From JAOUEA01 sp038249195 (GTDB lineage Bacteria > Actinomycetota > UBA4738 > HRBIN12): 55,041 bases of DNA. The position numbers were made by a program, and so were the translations under genes. Positions 31,020-39,721 of the stretch are shown piece after piece. The DNA lies in assembly GCA_038249195.1 (NCBI GenBank), contig JBBRWM010000014.1, positions 1 through 55,041 of the forward strand. The letters are read 5' to 3'. The notes beneath the pieces are model-generated. The model saw nothing but the letters and a program-made list of their open reading frames with translations. It ran no database searches and had not been told where the DNA came from. Numbering within the stretch: the first letter of the stretch is position 1; every line of letters starts with the position of its first letter.

Positions 31020-33701
31020 GTGTTCGAGGCCACCGCCCCCTTCGCGTTCTTCGACTACTTCCGCGTGCCCTACACCCTGGCCGGAACCGGGCCGCGCCCG
31101 AGCGTCCCCCCCGGATGGGCCGCGCTGTGGCCCAGCGGGCAGGGCGATGGCGGCCGGGCACTCTTGTGGCCCACGATCGACGGGCCGCCCTACGCCACGA
31201 CGGGCGCCGGGCGGTACCGCCTGAACCGGAGCACGATCTTCGGCCACGTGGTGGCCGATGGCGCTGCCCAGGGCCCCGCGGGCCCGGGCTGGCTGCCCGT
31301 GGCGCCGATCCTCGACGGCCGCGGGCGGGCGGTGGCCTCGGTCCGCCGCGACGCGGACGGCAGCGTGGTGCTCCCCTTCGATCCGGGCGAGGTCATGTGG
31401 CGCTACTGGAGCGAGGGCTACCGCGACGTGGATCGCTCCGCCGTCGCCTCGGGGGCGCGCGCGGCCGCGCTCCGCGCGTACTACCTCGCCCGGCCCCTGC
31501 TGCCGCGCCGCGTCCAGATCGGGCTGCGGCAGGCCTTCGCCAGGGTCCAGGGCGCGCCGTCGTTCCCGGCGTGGCCCGTGGAGACGAGCCTGCACGACCT
31601 CTACGACTGGCTGTTCGACCTGGTGGGGAGCCTCGCGGGCGCGCCGGTGCCGTGCATCGACCCGTGGCCCGACGGCCACACCTGGGCGCTCGTGCTCACC
31701 CACGACGTCGAGGCCAAGGGCGGGTATGCCCGCATGGACCGGCTGCGCGACGTGGAGCGCGCGGCGGGGTATCGGTCGTCGTGGAACTTCGTGCCCCTGC
31801 GCGAGCCGGCGGATGAGCGGTACGAGGTGACCGAGGACGTGCTCCGCGGGCTCCGGGATGAGGGCTGCGAGGTAGGCGTGCACGGCCTGCGTCACGACGG
31901 GCGGGACCTTGCCTCGCTCGACGCCCTGCGGGAGCGGCTGCCGGCCATCCGCTCCTACGCCGAGCGGTGGGGGGCGGTGGGCTTCCGCTCGCCGGCCACG
32001 CAGCGCAGCTGGGATCTGATGCCCCTGCTCGGCTTCTCCTACGACTCGTCGTTCTCGGATTCGGATCCCTACGAGCCCACGCCGGGGGGCAGCTGCAGCC
32101 TCTACCCCTTCTTCGACGCGGACATGGTGGAGCTCCCGATCACGCTGCCCCAGGACCACACGGTCTTCACGATCCTGCGCAGGCGCGACGCGACGCTCTG
32201 GCTGACCAAGGCCGAGCACGTCCGCGCCGCCGGGGGCATGGCCCTGGTGCTGACGCACCCCGACTACGCCGACGACGAACGGATGGTGGCGGCGTACCGC
32301 CTCCTGCTGCAGACCCACCGCAACGACCCGGCCGCGTGGCGCGCGCTGCCGCGCGAGGTGGACGCGTGGTGGCGCGAGCGGGCCGCCTCGTCCCTCGAGG
32401 AGACCCCGACCGGCTGGGTCGTGCGGGGACCGGCCTCGGGCCGCGGCCGCGTGCGGCTGCGGGAACCGGGCGGCGACGCGGACGCGGATGCGGATGCGGG
32501 CGCGGGCGGGCACGTGCTCGTGGTCGTGGAGAACGTGCCGGCGGCCATCGACACGCGGCTGCGCAAGCAGATCGATTCGCTCCTCGCGAGCGGCCACACG
32601 CTCTCGATCGTGACGCGCCGGGATCCCGCGAACGCGCGCTACCGCTCGGACGCGCGCATCCGCGTGTACGAGTACCCCTCCCCGCCCGAGCCCGCGGGGC
32701 TCCTCGGGTACGCCGCGGAGTACGCGGTCTCGTTCCTGGCGGCCGCGGCGCTGTCGGCGCGGGTTCTCCTGCGCGAGCGCGTGGACGTCGTGCAGTTCTG
32801 CCAGCCACCCGACATCTACTTCCCGCTCGCGGCGCTCGCGCGACGCCTGGGCTACGCGGTGCTCTTGGACCAGCGCGACCTGCTCCCGGAGCTGTTCCGC
32901 GCCCGCTACGGCCGCGCGGACGCTCGCGTGCTCCGCGCGCTGCGCCTCCTCGAACGGCTGAGCTACCGCGGCGCGGATCGCGTCGTGGTGGTGAACGACT
33001 ACCTGCGCGAACGCGCGCTCGAGCACGGCGTCGATCCCGCGCGCGTGACGATCGTGCGCAACGGCCCGGTGCTCGCGCGCGTGGGTCTGGAACACGCCGA
33101 CCCCGCCCTGCGCCGGGAACGCGCGTTCCTGTGCTGCTGGGCGGGCAAGATGGGGCGGCAGGACCGCCTGGACATCTTGCTGGACGCCATCCGCGCCTAC
33201 GTGCACGACCTCGGCCGCACGGACTGCCAGTTCGCGATCCTGGGCGACGGCGAGTGCCTCGAGGAGACGAAGGCGTCCGCGCGGGATCTGGGGATCGACG
33301 CGTGGATCACGTTCACGGGCTGGGTGGAGGAGGCCGAGGTCTTCCGCTACCTCACCACGGCGGATCTCGGCCTGGACTCGAGCCTGCAGCAAGAGGTGTC
33401 GCCGGTGAAGGCGCTCGAGTACATGGCGCATGGGCTGCCCGTGGTGGCGTTCGACCTGCGGGAGACGCGGGCGATCGCGAAGGGGGCGGCGGCCTTCGCG
33501 CCTCCCGGGGACGCCGGCGCGCTCGCGGGCGTGATCGACGACCTCCTGCACGACCCCGCGCGCCGCGAGACCCTGGGGTGCGCGGGACGCGAGCGCGTCC
33601 GCGAGGGGCTCGGCTGGGAGCGGCAGGCCGCCGGCTACCTGGACGTGGTCCTCGACCTGACCCGGCGGCGGCGTGCGCGCCTGGTCAGGTCGAGATCGTG
33701 A
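31020..33701 (+). CDS. Polysaccharide deacetylase-like / glycosyltransferase family 4 fusion
   Basis: An 893-residue two-part protein. The first about 470 residues end in a NodB-type deacetylase: LTHDVE (about 226-231), HGLRHD (about 288) and GFRSPA. After an Asp/Ala/Gly linker (GGDADADADAGAGG, about 484-497), the rest is a GT4-type glycosyltransferase: N-terminal GGHVLVVVENVPAAIDTRLRKQ, then ILGDGECLEE, GWVEEAEVFRYL and SPVKALEYMAHGLPVVAFD. No signal peptide is seen, so both halves should be cytoplasmic or membrane-facing. The stop overlaps the convergent deacetylase gene by 17 bases. Confidence 0.85.
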   Translation: MFEATAPFAFFDYFRVPYTLAGTGPRPSVPPGWAALWPSGQGDGGRALLWPTIDGPPYATTGAGRYRLNRSTIFGHVVADGAAQGPAGPGWLPVAPILDGRGRAVASVRRDADGSVVLPFDPGEVMWRYWSEGYRDVDRSAVASGARAAALRAYYLARPLLPRRVQIGLRQAFARVQGAPSFPAWPVETSLHDLYDWLFDLVGSLAGAPVPCIDPWPDGHTWALVLTHDVEAKGGYARMDRLRDVERAAGYRSSWNFVPLREPADERYEVTEDVLRGLRDEGCEVGVHGLRHDGRDLASLDALRERLPAIRSYAERWGAVGFRSPATQRSWDLMPLLGFSYDSSFSDSDPYEPTPGGSCSLYPFFDADMVELPITLPQDHTVFTILRRRDATLWLTKAEHVRAAGGMALVLTHPDYADDERMVAAYRLLLQTHRNDPAAWRALPREVDAWWRERAASSLEETPTGWVVRGPASGRGRVRLREPGGDADADADAGAGGHVLVVVENVPAAIDTRLRKQIDSLLASGHTLSIVTRRDPANARYRSDARIRVYEYPSPPEPAGLLGYAAEYAVSFLAAAALSARVLLRERVDVVQFCQPPDIYFPLAALARRLGYAVLLDQRDLLPELFRARYGRADARVLRALRLLERLSYRGADRVVVVNDYLRERALEHGVDPARVTIVRNGPVLARVGLEHADPALRRERAFLCCWAGKMGRQDRLDILLDAIRAYVHDLGRTDCQFAILGDGECLEETKASARDLGIDAWITFTGWVEEAEVFRYLTTADLGLDSSLQQEVSPVKALEYMAHGLPVVAFDLRETRAIAKGAAAFAPPGDAGALAGVIDDLLHDPARRETLGCAGRERVREGLGWERQAAGYLDVVLDLTRRRRARLVRSRS

Positions 33702-36700
33702 AGGTGATGCTCGCCGACGTCGTGGTGTTGCCCGCCACGTCCGTAGCGATCGCGACCATCGTGTGCGTGCCCAGCGCGAACGTCCCGCCCGGCCGCCAGT
33801 TGAAGGAGTAGGGGCTCGAGCTGTCGGTGCGCAGGGCCGTGGCGCTGCCGTCCAGGTACCACCGCACCCTCCGCATGCCGGAGGGCGCGCCCGTGCCCGT
33901 CCCCACGTCGGCGGCCGTGGCCGCCACCACCGAGGTGACGGTGCGTCGCAGCGTCGCCCCGTTCGCCGGCGCCGTGATCGCGACCGTGGGGCCGGCGGCG
34001 TCGATCCGGATCGTGCGCGTCTTCGTCCCCTCCTTGTTGCCCGCGTTGTCCCACGAGGCGTAGAGCACGGTGATGCTCTGCGGCACCGAGAAGGGTCCCG
34101 TGTAGACGGGGCTCGCGAGCGAGGGCGTCGTGCCGTCGGTCGTGTAGTGCGTGGACGCCACCCCGGACCCCCCGGCATCGGTGGCGCTCAGGGTCACGGT
34201 GACCGGGGCCCGGTACCAGCCCGACGTGCACGTCGCCGCGTTGCAGGTGCTCGTGGTCACCGGGGCGGTGTGGTCGCCGCTCACGGTGACGTGCTGCGAA
34301 TGACCGGTCTCGACGTTCATGGCCCCGTCGAGCGATAGGTAGCGGACGGTGGCCGTGCTCGCGAGCGTGAACGGTCCCGTGTACGCGCGCGCCGTGGCGC
34401 TCGTGACGGGATCGGATCCGTCGGTGGTATAGACGGTGCGTTCCACGCCCGAGCCGGCGTCCGTGGCGTTCAGGGCCACGGACACGCCGGCCGCGTAGCT
34501 CGCCCCCGTGCAGGCGGCCCCGTTGCACGTGATGGCGGTCGCGGGCGGCGTGACGTCGGGACCCGGCGCGGGGCCGATCACCTGGCGCACGGTCTGGGTC
34601 GCGACGCCCGCCGGCGCACCGCCGGGGAGCCCGCTGTTCGCGAGCCAGTCGAGGAACGCGTTCAGTGTGGTGAGCTCCATGAACCCGTAGTACTGCGTGC
34701 AGTCCGCGTAGTCCGAGGGGAAGTACTGCTGCGAGCACACCATGTGCCCCTGGATCTGCAGCCAGCCGCCCCCGTGGGAGGACGCCGCGAGCACGACCTG
34801 CTGGAGGTCGCCGAGCGTCACCTCCCGCCCGCCCGGCGCGGCCCACGTGCGCGTGGCGAACGCATCGAGCGGGGGCACCGTCTCCACGTACGTCGGCCCG
34901 GTCGGCGTGAGGCCGCCGCCCGAGCGCGAGTTGGCGTACCCGCACCCGCGCACGATGTTCTGGACGTTCGGGTTCAGCGCGCCCTCCGGGTACGCGAAGC
35001 TCGTGGGGTGGAGGCCGTGCAGGAGCAGGGCCTGGCGGTCGTCGCACGCCTGATGGATCCTCGCCGCGTCGTCGGGCAGCGTGACGAGGTTGACGTGATT
35101 GACCGTGTGCCCGCCGATCTCGTTGCCGGCCGCGTACAGCTCGGCCAGGTTCGCCCACGTCATGAACCCCGGCGTGGTGGGTCCGGACTCCCCCGTGCCC
35201 ACGTCGCCGCTGTTGATGAAGAAGGTCGACCGGACGTTATGGGGCTGCAGGGCGCGCAGCCACGCCAGGTCGTACAGGCTGTACTTGCCGTCGTCCCACC
35301 CGAAGGAGACCGTCACCGCGGCGGGCGTCACCTGCACGAGCTGCGCCTGTGCGACCTCCGCGTTGCCCTCGCGGTCCGTGGCGAAGAAGCGCACGGTGCT
35401 CGTCTGCTCCACGTCGAACGGACCCGCGTAGATCGGACTCACCGCCGTGGGCGGGCTCCCGTCCGTGGTGTAGCGGATCGCGTCCACGCCCGAACCGTGT
35501 CCGTCCGTGGCCGAGAGCGAGACGGTCACCGCACGGCCGTAGGCTGCCGCCGTGCAGGGCGCCGCGTTGCACGCGATCGAGCTCACCGGCGGGTCGGTGT
35601 CCTGGCCGAGCGGCACGATCGTGAGGTCCTGTGACCCGATCGCGCTCGCGTTGCCCGCCAGGTCCCACGACCGGAACCTGATCGTGGCGGAGGCGGACTG
35701 CCGGAACGGCGCCGTGTAGGCGGGGCTCGAGAGCGTGGGGCTCGAGCCGTCCGTCGTGTAGTGCGTGCTGCTCACCCCGGAACCGACGTCCGTGCTCGAG
35801 AACACCACGTCGGTGAAGTTCCCGTACGGGTCGGCGGTGCAGGGCGCGCCGTCGCAGGTGATCGTGGTCGACGGCGCGATGGCGTCGACCGACGTCGCGA
35901 GCGCCCGCATGGTTTGCACGACGGTGTCCACCGGCGCGCCGCCGCTCTGACCGGCCGCGGCGAGCCAGTCCAGGAACGCGTTGAGCTCGCTCAGCTCGAT
36001 GTTGCCCCCCGAGCTCTTGCAGCCCGCGTAGTTCCCCGGGTCCAGGGACTGCGAGCAGACGTTCTGGATGGCGACGGGGATCCAGCCGCCGCTCTGCGCC
36101 GACGCGTCGCTCACCATGGACTCGAGGTCGGCGGCCGCGATCTGACCCGAGGGAGCGTAGGCCGCAACGGCGAGCGCGTCGGCCGGCGGGATGGGACCCG
36201 CGACGTTCCCCCCGCCCGGAGCGAGCCCGCCCCCGGTGCGCGCCACGCCGTAACCGCAGCCCTCCACGATGGCCTCGGCGGCCTGGTTGAAGGCCCCGAA
36301 GGGGTACGCGAAGCTCGTCGCGTTCAGCCCGTGCCCCGCGAGCGCCTGCCGGTCGCCGCAGGCCTCATCGATAGCGGTCTGCTGGGGCACCGCCGTCAGG
36401 TCGGTGAAGTGGGTCGTGCGCCCGCCGATCTCGTTGCCACCGGCCTGCAGGTCCGCGAGCTGACTCCAGCTCATGAACCCGGGCCCGGCCCCCACCGTGC
36501 CGGAGCTCGCGAAGAACGTGGCGGCTACGCCGTGGGGCTGCAACGCCTGCTGGAAGCCGAGCGTGTACTGGCTCGCGGTGCCGTTGTCGAAGGTGAACGT
36601 CACCACCGTGGTGGGGGCGGCCGACGCCGACGGCACGAGCAACCCGATGGGAAGCACGGCCGCGGCCCCAAGCGCGGCCAACCGTATGCATCGACCAACA

Positions 36701-36705
36701 CCCAT
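33685..36705 (-). CDS. Secreted two-domain polysaccharide deacetylase with chitobiase-like repeats
   Basis: A 1006-residue exported protein (signal peptide to about Ala29). Two NodB domains: the first (about 33-260) has FDNG (39-42) and GGRTTHF (94-100), so a metal Asp and both metal His are replaced; the second (about 465-690) keeps WDDG (Asp471, Asp472) and HTVNH (533-537). Around them are at least five beta-sandwich repeats with THYTTDGSSPT-like cores, similar to the chitobiase C-terminal CHB_HEX_C_1 domain, and a final Ig-like domain (GPTVAITAPANGAT). Probably deacetylates or binds an external glycan. The ATG is preceded by GAAGGGGG. It sits inside the polysaccharide locus. Confidence 0.85.
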   Translation of the reverse strand: MGVGRCIRLAALGAAAVLPIGLLVPSASAAPTTVVTFTFDNGTASQYTLGFQQALQPHGVAATFFASSGTVGAGPGFMSWSQLADLQAGGNEIGGRTTHFTDLTAVPQQTAIDEACGDRQALAGHGLNATSFAYPFGAFNQAAEAIVEGCGYGVARTGGGLAPGGGNVAGPIPPADALAVAAYAPSGQIAAADLESMVSDASAQSGGWIPVAIQNVCSQSLDPGNYAGCKSSGGNIELSELNAFLDWLAAAGQSGGAPVDTVVQTMRALATSVDAIAPSTTITCDGAPCTADPYGNFTDVVFSSTDVGSGVSSTHYTTDGSSPTLSSPAYTAPFRQSASATIRFRSWDLAGNASAIGSQDLTIVPLGQDTDPPVSSIACNAAPCTAAAYGRAVTVSLSATDGHGSGVDAIRYTTDGSPPTAVSPIYAGPFDVEQTSTVRFFATDREGNAEVAQAQLVQVTPAAVTVSFGWDDGKYSLYDLAWLRALQPHNVRSTFFINSGDVGTGESGPTTPGFMTWANLAELYAAGNEIGGHTVNHVNLVTLPDDAARIHQACDDRQALLLHGLHPTSFAYPEGALNPNVQNIVRGCGYANSRSGGGLTPTGPTYVETVPPLDAFATRTWAAPGGREVTLGDLQQVVLAASSHGGGWLQIQGHMVCSQQYFPSDYADCTQYYGFMELTTLNAFLDWLANSGLPGGAPAGVATQTVRQVIGPAPGPDVTPPATAITCNGAACTGASYAAGVSVALNATDAGSGVERTVYTTDGSDPVTSATARAYTGPFTLASTATVRYLSLDGAMNVETGHSQHVTVSGDHTAPVTTSTCNAATCTSGWYRAPVTVTLSATDAGGSGVASTHYTTDGTTPSLASPVYTGPFSVPQSITVLYASWDNAGNKEGTKTRTIRIDAAGPTVAITAPANGATLRRTVTSVVAATAADVGTGTGAPSGMRRVRWYLDGSATALRTDSSSPYSFNWRPGGTFALGTHTMVAIATDVAGNTTTSASITFTIST

Positions 36706-36780
36706 GAGTACCGAGCCCCCTTCGCGCGCCGCGCCGTCCCAGGTGTGCAACGTATGCCGGGATGACGGCCGGAGCATGGC

Positions 36781-36794
36781 CCACCCGTCGTAGG
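36781..36794. promoter_or_regulatory. CCAAC-N4-GTAGG motif, copy 3 (weaker)
   Basis: CCACCCGTCGTAGG differs at one base from the copy at 45944. It lies between the stop of the Wzc-like gene (36799) and the start of the two-domain deacetylase (36705). Confidence 0.3.
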
Positions 36795-36798
36795 TTGC

Positions 36799-38433
36799 CT
36801 ACAGCGGATGGACCGGTTCGGCCTCCTCCGCGTCCGCCTCCACCGCATCGGCCTCCTCGACGGGTCTCGGCTCGGCGCCCGTCGTCGGGTCGACGGCCTG
36901 CGGCGCCGAGGGGGGTTCGGGGTTGGGCGGGTAACTCCGCGCGCGATCGACCTTCGCGTTCAGCAGCACGACGCCGATGACCTCCGCCCGGGACCAATCG
37001 AGCTGGCGACGGGCCTCGGCGAGCTCCGACCTCGTGGTGGTGCGCGCGTCTGCCACGAACACCACCGCGTCGCACGCGGGCAGCATCACCCGGGTGTCGG
37101 GCACCGAGAGCATGGGCGGGGAATCGACGAGCACGAAGTCCGCCTCCTTCTCGAGGGCACCGACCACGGCCGGGAGTTCCCCGCCCGACAGCAATTGGGC
37201 GGGGTCCGCCGGCAGCGTGCCCGCGGTGACGAGCCGCAGGCTCGGGCCCACGTCGCGCCGCGCGTCGGCCACATGCGTCCGCCCCGACAAGACGTCGGCG
37301 AGACCGGGCGTACCCTCCAGGCCGAACAGGGAGTCCAGCCGCGGGAACCGCAGATCGCCCGAGACCATGACCACGCGCTTCTCCGAGCTCGCGAGGACCT
37401 CGCCCAGGTACGCGAGGGTCTGGGTCTTGCCCTCCTCGGCGCGGCAGCTGGAGATCAGCACCGACTTCACGCCGCGCTGCGCGGCGGCGAGCAGGAAGTC
37501 CGAGCGAAGGCTCCTGAACGACTCGAGCATCCCTTGGTCCGCGTCCGGGGCGAACAGCGCCGGCCATCGCTCGCCGTGCGCGAGATGGGTGGGCGGCGGC
37601 ACCACGCCGATGACGCGCGTCCCGAGCGCCGCCGTTAGGTCGCCCGGCTCACGGATCCGGTCGTCAGCGCGGTCGACGACCAGCGCGACCCCGACCCCCA
37701 GGATGAGCCCGAGGAACAGCCCCAGCACGAGGTCGAGGATCCGGTTCGGGCTCGAGGGGACGGTGGGCGTCGTGGCCGGCTGGATCACCTCGCCGGCGGC
37801 GATGGCCTCGGGCGTGGGGAGCGCCTGCATCTGTTGCGCGAGTTGCGTGAGCTCGGTCACGAGCGTGGTCGCCCGCGTGGTGAGGATCACCTTCGCCTGG
37901 GCGCCGGTGGCGGCGTCGGCGCGCCGACTCACGCGGTTGAGCTGCGCGGTCACGCCCGCGATGTTCCGCTCGAGCGACGCCCTCGTGGCCTGTGATCCGG
38001 CCAGCAACTGCCGGAGCCGGAAGCCCAGGTAAGCGTCGGCGAACCCCTGTGCCCCGCGTCGCGCGACCTCGGGATCGGCGTCGGTGTAGGAGATGTCGAG
38101 GATGCTCGTGTCCACGGGGACGTTGACCGACAGCCCCGCGAGCAGCGCCGGAACGCTGGCCTTCACCCGGTCGGCTTCCAGCACCAGATCCGCGACCGAG
38201 GCGGAGTCCACGATCTTCTTCTCGGTCCCCATGTCCGGCACCGCCGGCGTCGCGCCCTGCTGCGGCAGGTCCACGAGGACCGTCGCCTCGGCCGTGTAGA
38301 CCGGCCGTTGGAAGAGCGAGACCCCGAGCGCGGCCGCGGCCACCAGCCCCGCGATCCCCGTGATCAACCATCTGCGCCGCCACAGCACGTTCGCTCCCGG
38401 GAACGCAGGGGTGCCGGCATCGGGTTCGGGCAT
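36799..38433 (-). CDS. Wzc/CapAB-like chain-length determinant with cytoplasmic ATPase domain
   Basis: A 544-residue polysaccharide co-polymerase. Two membrane segments (about 22-41 and 233-255) flank an extracytoplasmic Wzz domain; a P-loop ATPase follows. Walker A is SCRAEEGKTQ with Lys336 (usual form SxxPGEGKS), Walker A' is VMVSGDLRFP (usual DxDxR; the first Asp is Ser), Walker B is FVLVDSPP. The Ala/Glu/Pro-rich tail has only one Tyr, not a tyrosine cluster. AAGGAG 6 bases before the ATG fixes the start. It is divergent from the sugar-biosynthesis operon and should control polymer length; kinase activity is doubtful. Confidence 0.85.
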   Translation of the reverse strand: MPEPDAGTPAFPGANVLWRRRWLITGIAGLVAAAALGVSLFQRPVYTAEATVLVDLPQQGATPAVPDMGTEKKIVDSASVADLVLEADRVKASVPALLAGLSVNVPVDTSILDISYTDADPEVARRGAQGFADAYLGFRLRQLLAGSQATRASLERNIAGVTAQLNRVSRRADAATGAQAKVILTTRATTLVTELTQLAQQMQALPTPEAIAAGEVIQPATTPTVPSSPNRILDLVLGLFLGLILGVGVALVVDRADDRIREPGDLTAALGTRVIGVVPPPTHLAHGERWPALFAPDADQGMLESFRSLRSDFLLAAAQRGVKSVLISSCRAEEGKTQTLAYLGEVLASSEKRVVMVSGDLRFPRLDSLFGLEGTPGLADVLSGRTHVADARRDVGPSLRLVTAGTLPADPAQLLSGGELPAVVGALEKEADFVLVDSPPMLSVPDTRVMLPACDAVVFVADARTTTRSELAEARRQLDWSRAEVIGVVLLNAKVDRARSYPPNPEPPSAPQAVDPTTGAEPRPVEEADAVEADAEEAEPVHPL

Positions 38434-38482
38434 GCTTCGCTCCTTCACGCCGCAGGATCGAACGGACGGTTCGCGCTGCAAA

Positions 38483-38500
38483 GTCTCGCGCGCGCGAGAC
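38483..38500. promoter_or_regulatory. Perfect 18-bp palindrome between wzc-like gene and sugar operon
   Basis: GTCTCGCGCGCGCGAGAC is fully self-complementary and sits in the middle of the divergent 225-base region, 49 bases upstream of the Wzc-like start. A second dyad, CGAAC-N5-GTTCG, lies nearby at about 38459-38473. These are good operator candidates; the regulator is unknown. Confidence 0.4.
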
Positions 38501-38658
38501 CGAGGCGGCTCATGCAGACGCAGGCCTGAACCTACGTCGAACGGCGCATCAACCCCCCGGGAGGGCTTCCTAGCATGGACGCACCGCGGGGGAGCGCCCG
38601 TCGCAGGACCGGTGTCTGGTCCTCGCGCGGCGTTCCACTCGCACCTGGGAGGACTGAC

Positions 38659-39708
38659 GTGAGGATCGGGGTCGTCGGTTGTGGGTACTGGGGCTCCAAG
38701 CACGTCCGCGTCCTGCACGGCGTCCAGGACGTGGAGCGCGTGGTGGCCATCGACGCGGCGCAGGAGCGTCTGCTCGAGCTCAAGCGCTCGTTCCCCAACA
38801 TGGTCCTGCATCGCAGCCTCGAGGCCGCCCTGCCCGACGTGGACGCCGTGATCATCGCCACGCCGCCCCGCACGCACGTCCCGCTCGCCATGACCGCCAT
38901 GTTCGCCGGCAAGGGCGTGCTGGTCGAGAAGCCGCTCGCCACGAGCGGCGCGGACGCTCAGCGGCTGGTGGACGCGTCGAGGAGCTGTGACGTCACGCTG
39001 ATGGTGGGTCACACCTTCGAGCACAACTCGGCGGTCTGGAAGCTGCGCGACCTCGTGCAGGGCGGCGAGCTCGGGCAGATCCACTACCTCGACTCGGCGC
39101 GGCTGAACCTCGGGCTGTACCAGAGCGACGTGAACGTGATCTGGGACCTCGCGCCCCACGACGTCTCGATCTTCAACTACATCCTCGGATCGACCCCGGC
39201 ATCGGTCCGAGCGTGGGGCTCGCGCCACGCGCACCGCAGCCTCGAGGACGTCGCGTACCTCCGGCTGGGCTATCCCGACCTCGGGGTCACAGCGAATATC
39301 CACGTCAGCTGGCTCGACCCCTGCAAGGTCCGCCGGGTCACGGCCGTGGGCAGCCGCCGCATGGTCGTGTACAACGATCTGTCCGCCGAGGAGCCCGTGC
39401 GGGTGTTCGACAAGGGCGTCACCCCCGCGGAGGAGTCCGGAGACGCCGGGAAGATCCCGCTGTCCTACCGCTACGGCGACATCTCCTCCCCGTACCTCGT
39501 CGCGCAGGAGCCGCTCGACGTGCAGGACCGCCATTTCGTCACGTGCGTCCGCGAGGGGACCGAGCCCCTCACGGGCGGCGAGAACGGCGCCGCGGTGGTC
39601 CGCGTGCTGGAGGCCGCCCAGATCTCCCTCGCCGAGGATCGCCCGGTCGTCCCCACGGCCGGGGCCGTCGCGGGCGGCGCGGTCCGGCGCCTCGCGAGCG
39701 CCTTGTGA
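38659..39708 (+). CDS. Gfo/Idh/MocA oxidoreductase, WlbA-like nucleotide-sugar 3-dehydrogenase
   Basis: A 349-residue NAD(P)-dependent dehydrogenase with Rossmann motif GCGYWGSKHVR at the start, EKPLATSGAD near residue 98, and GHTFEHNSAVWKLRDLV. Followed by a DegT-type aminotransferase and a left-handed beta-helix acetyltransferase, the set matches the WlbA/WlbC/WlbB (WbpB/WbpE/WbpD) pathway that makes UDP-2,3-diacetamido-2,3-dideoxy-glucuronate from UDP-GlcNAcA; assignment to that sugar is inference. The GTG is preceded by GGGAGG at 7 bases; an upstream ATG in frame lacks support. Confidence 0.82.
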   Translation: MRIGVVGCGYWGSKHVRVLHGVQDVERVVAIDAAQERLLELKRSFPNMVLHRSLEAALPDVDAVIIATPPRTHVPLAMTAMFAGKGVLVEKPLATSGADAQRLVDASRSCDVTLMVGHTFEHNSAVWKLRDLVQGGELGQIHYLDSARLNLGLYQSDVNVIWDLAPHDVSIFNYILGSTPASVRAWGSRHAHRSLEDVAYLRLGYPDLGVTANIHVSWLDPCKVRRVTAVGSRRMVVYNDLSAEEPVRVFDKGVTPAEESGDAGKIPLSYRYGDISSPYLVAQEPLDVQDRHFVTCVREGTEPLTGGENGAAVVRVLEAAQISLAEDRPVVPTAGAVAGGAVRRLASAL

Positions 39709-39721
39709 CGAGCGCGACGTG

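Noticed and set aside
29709..34178. A minus-strand open frame of about 1490 codons over the flavoprotein, ATP-grasp and fusion genes
   Set aside because: It is of shadow composition, and the opposite strand has clear domains, starts and overlaps.
38449..38480. A second SOS box near the Wzc-like gene (CGAAC...GTTCG)
   Set aside because: The arms are 5 bases apart rather than the 4 of the LexA consensus and the outer bases do not match.
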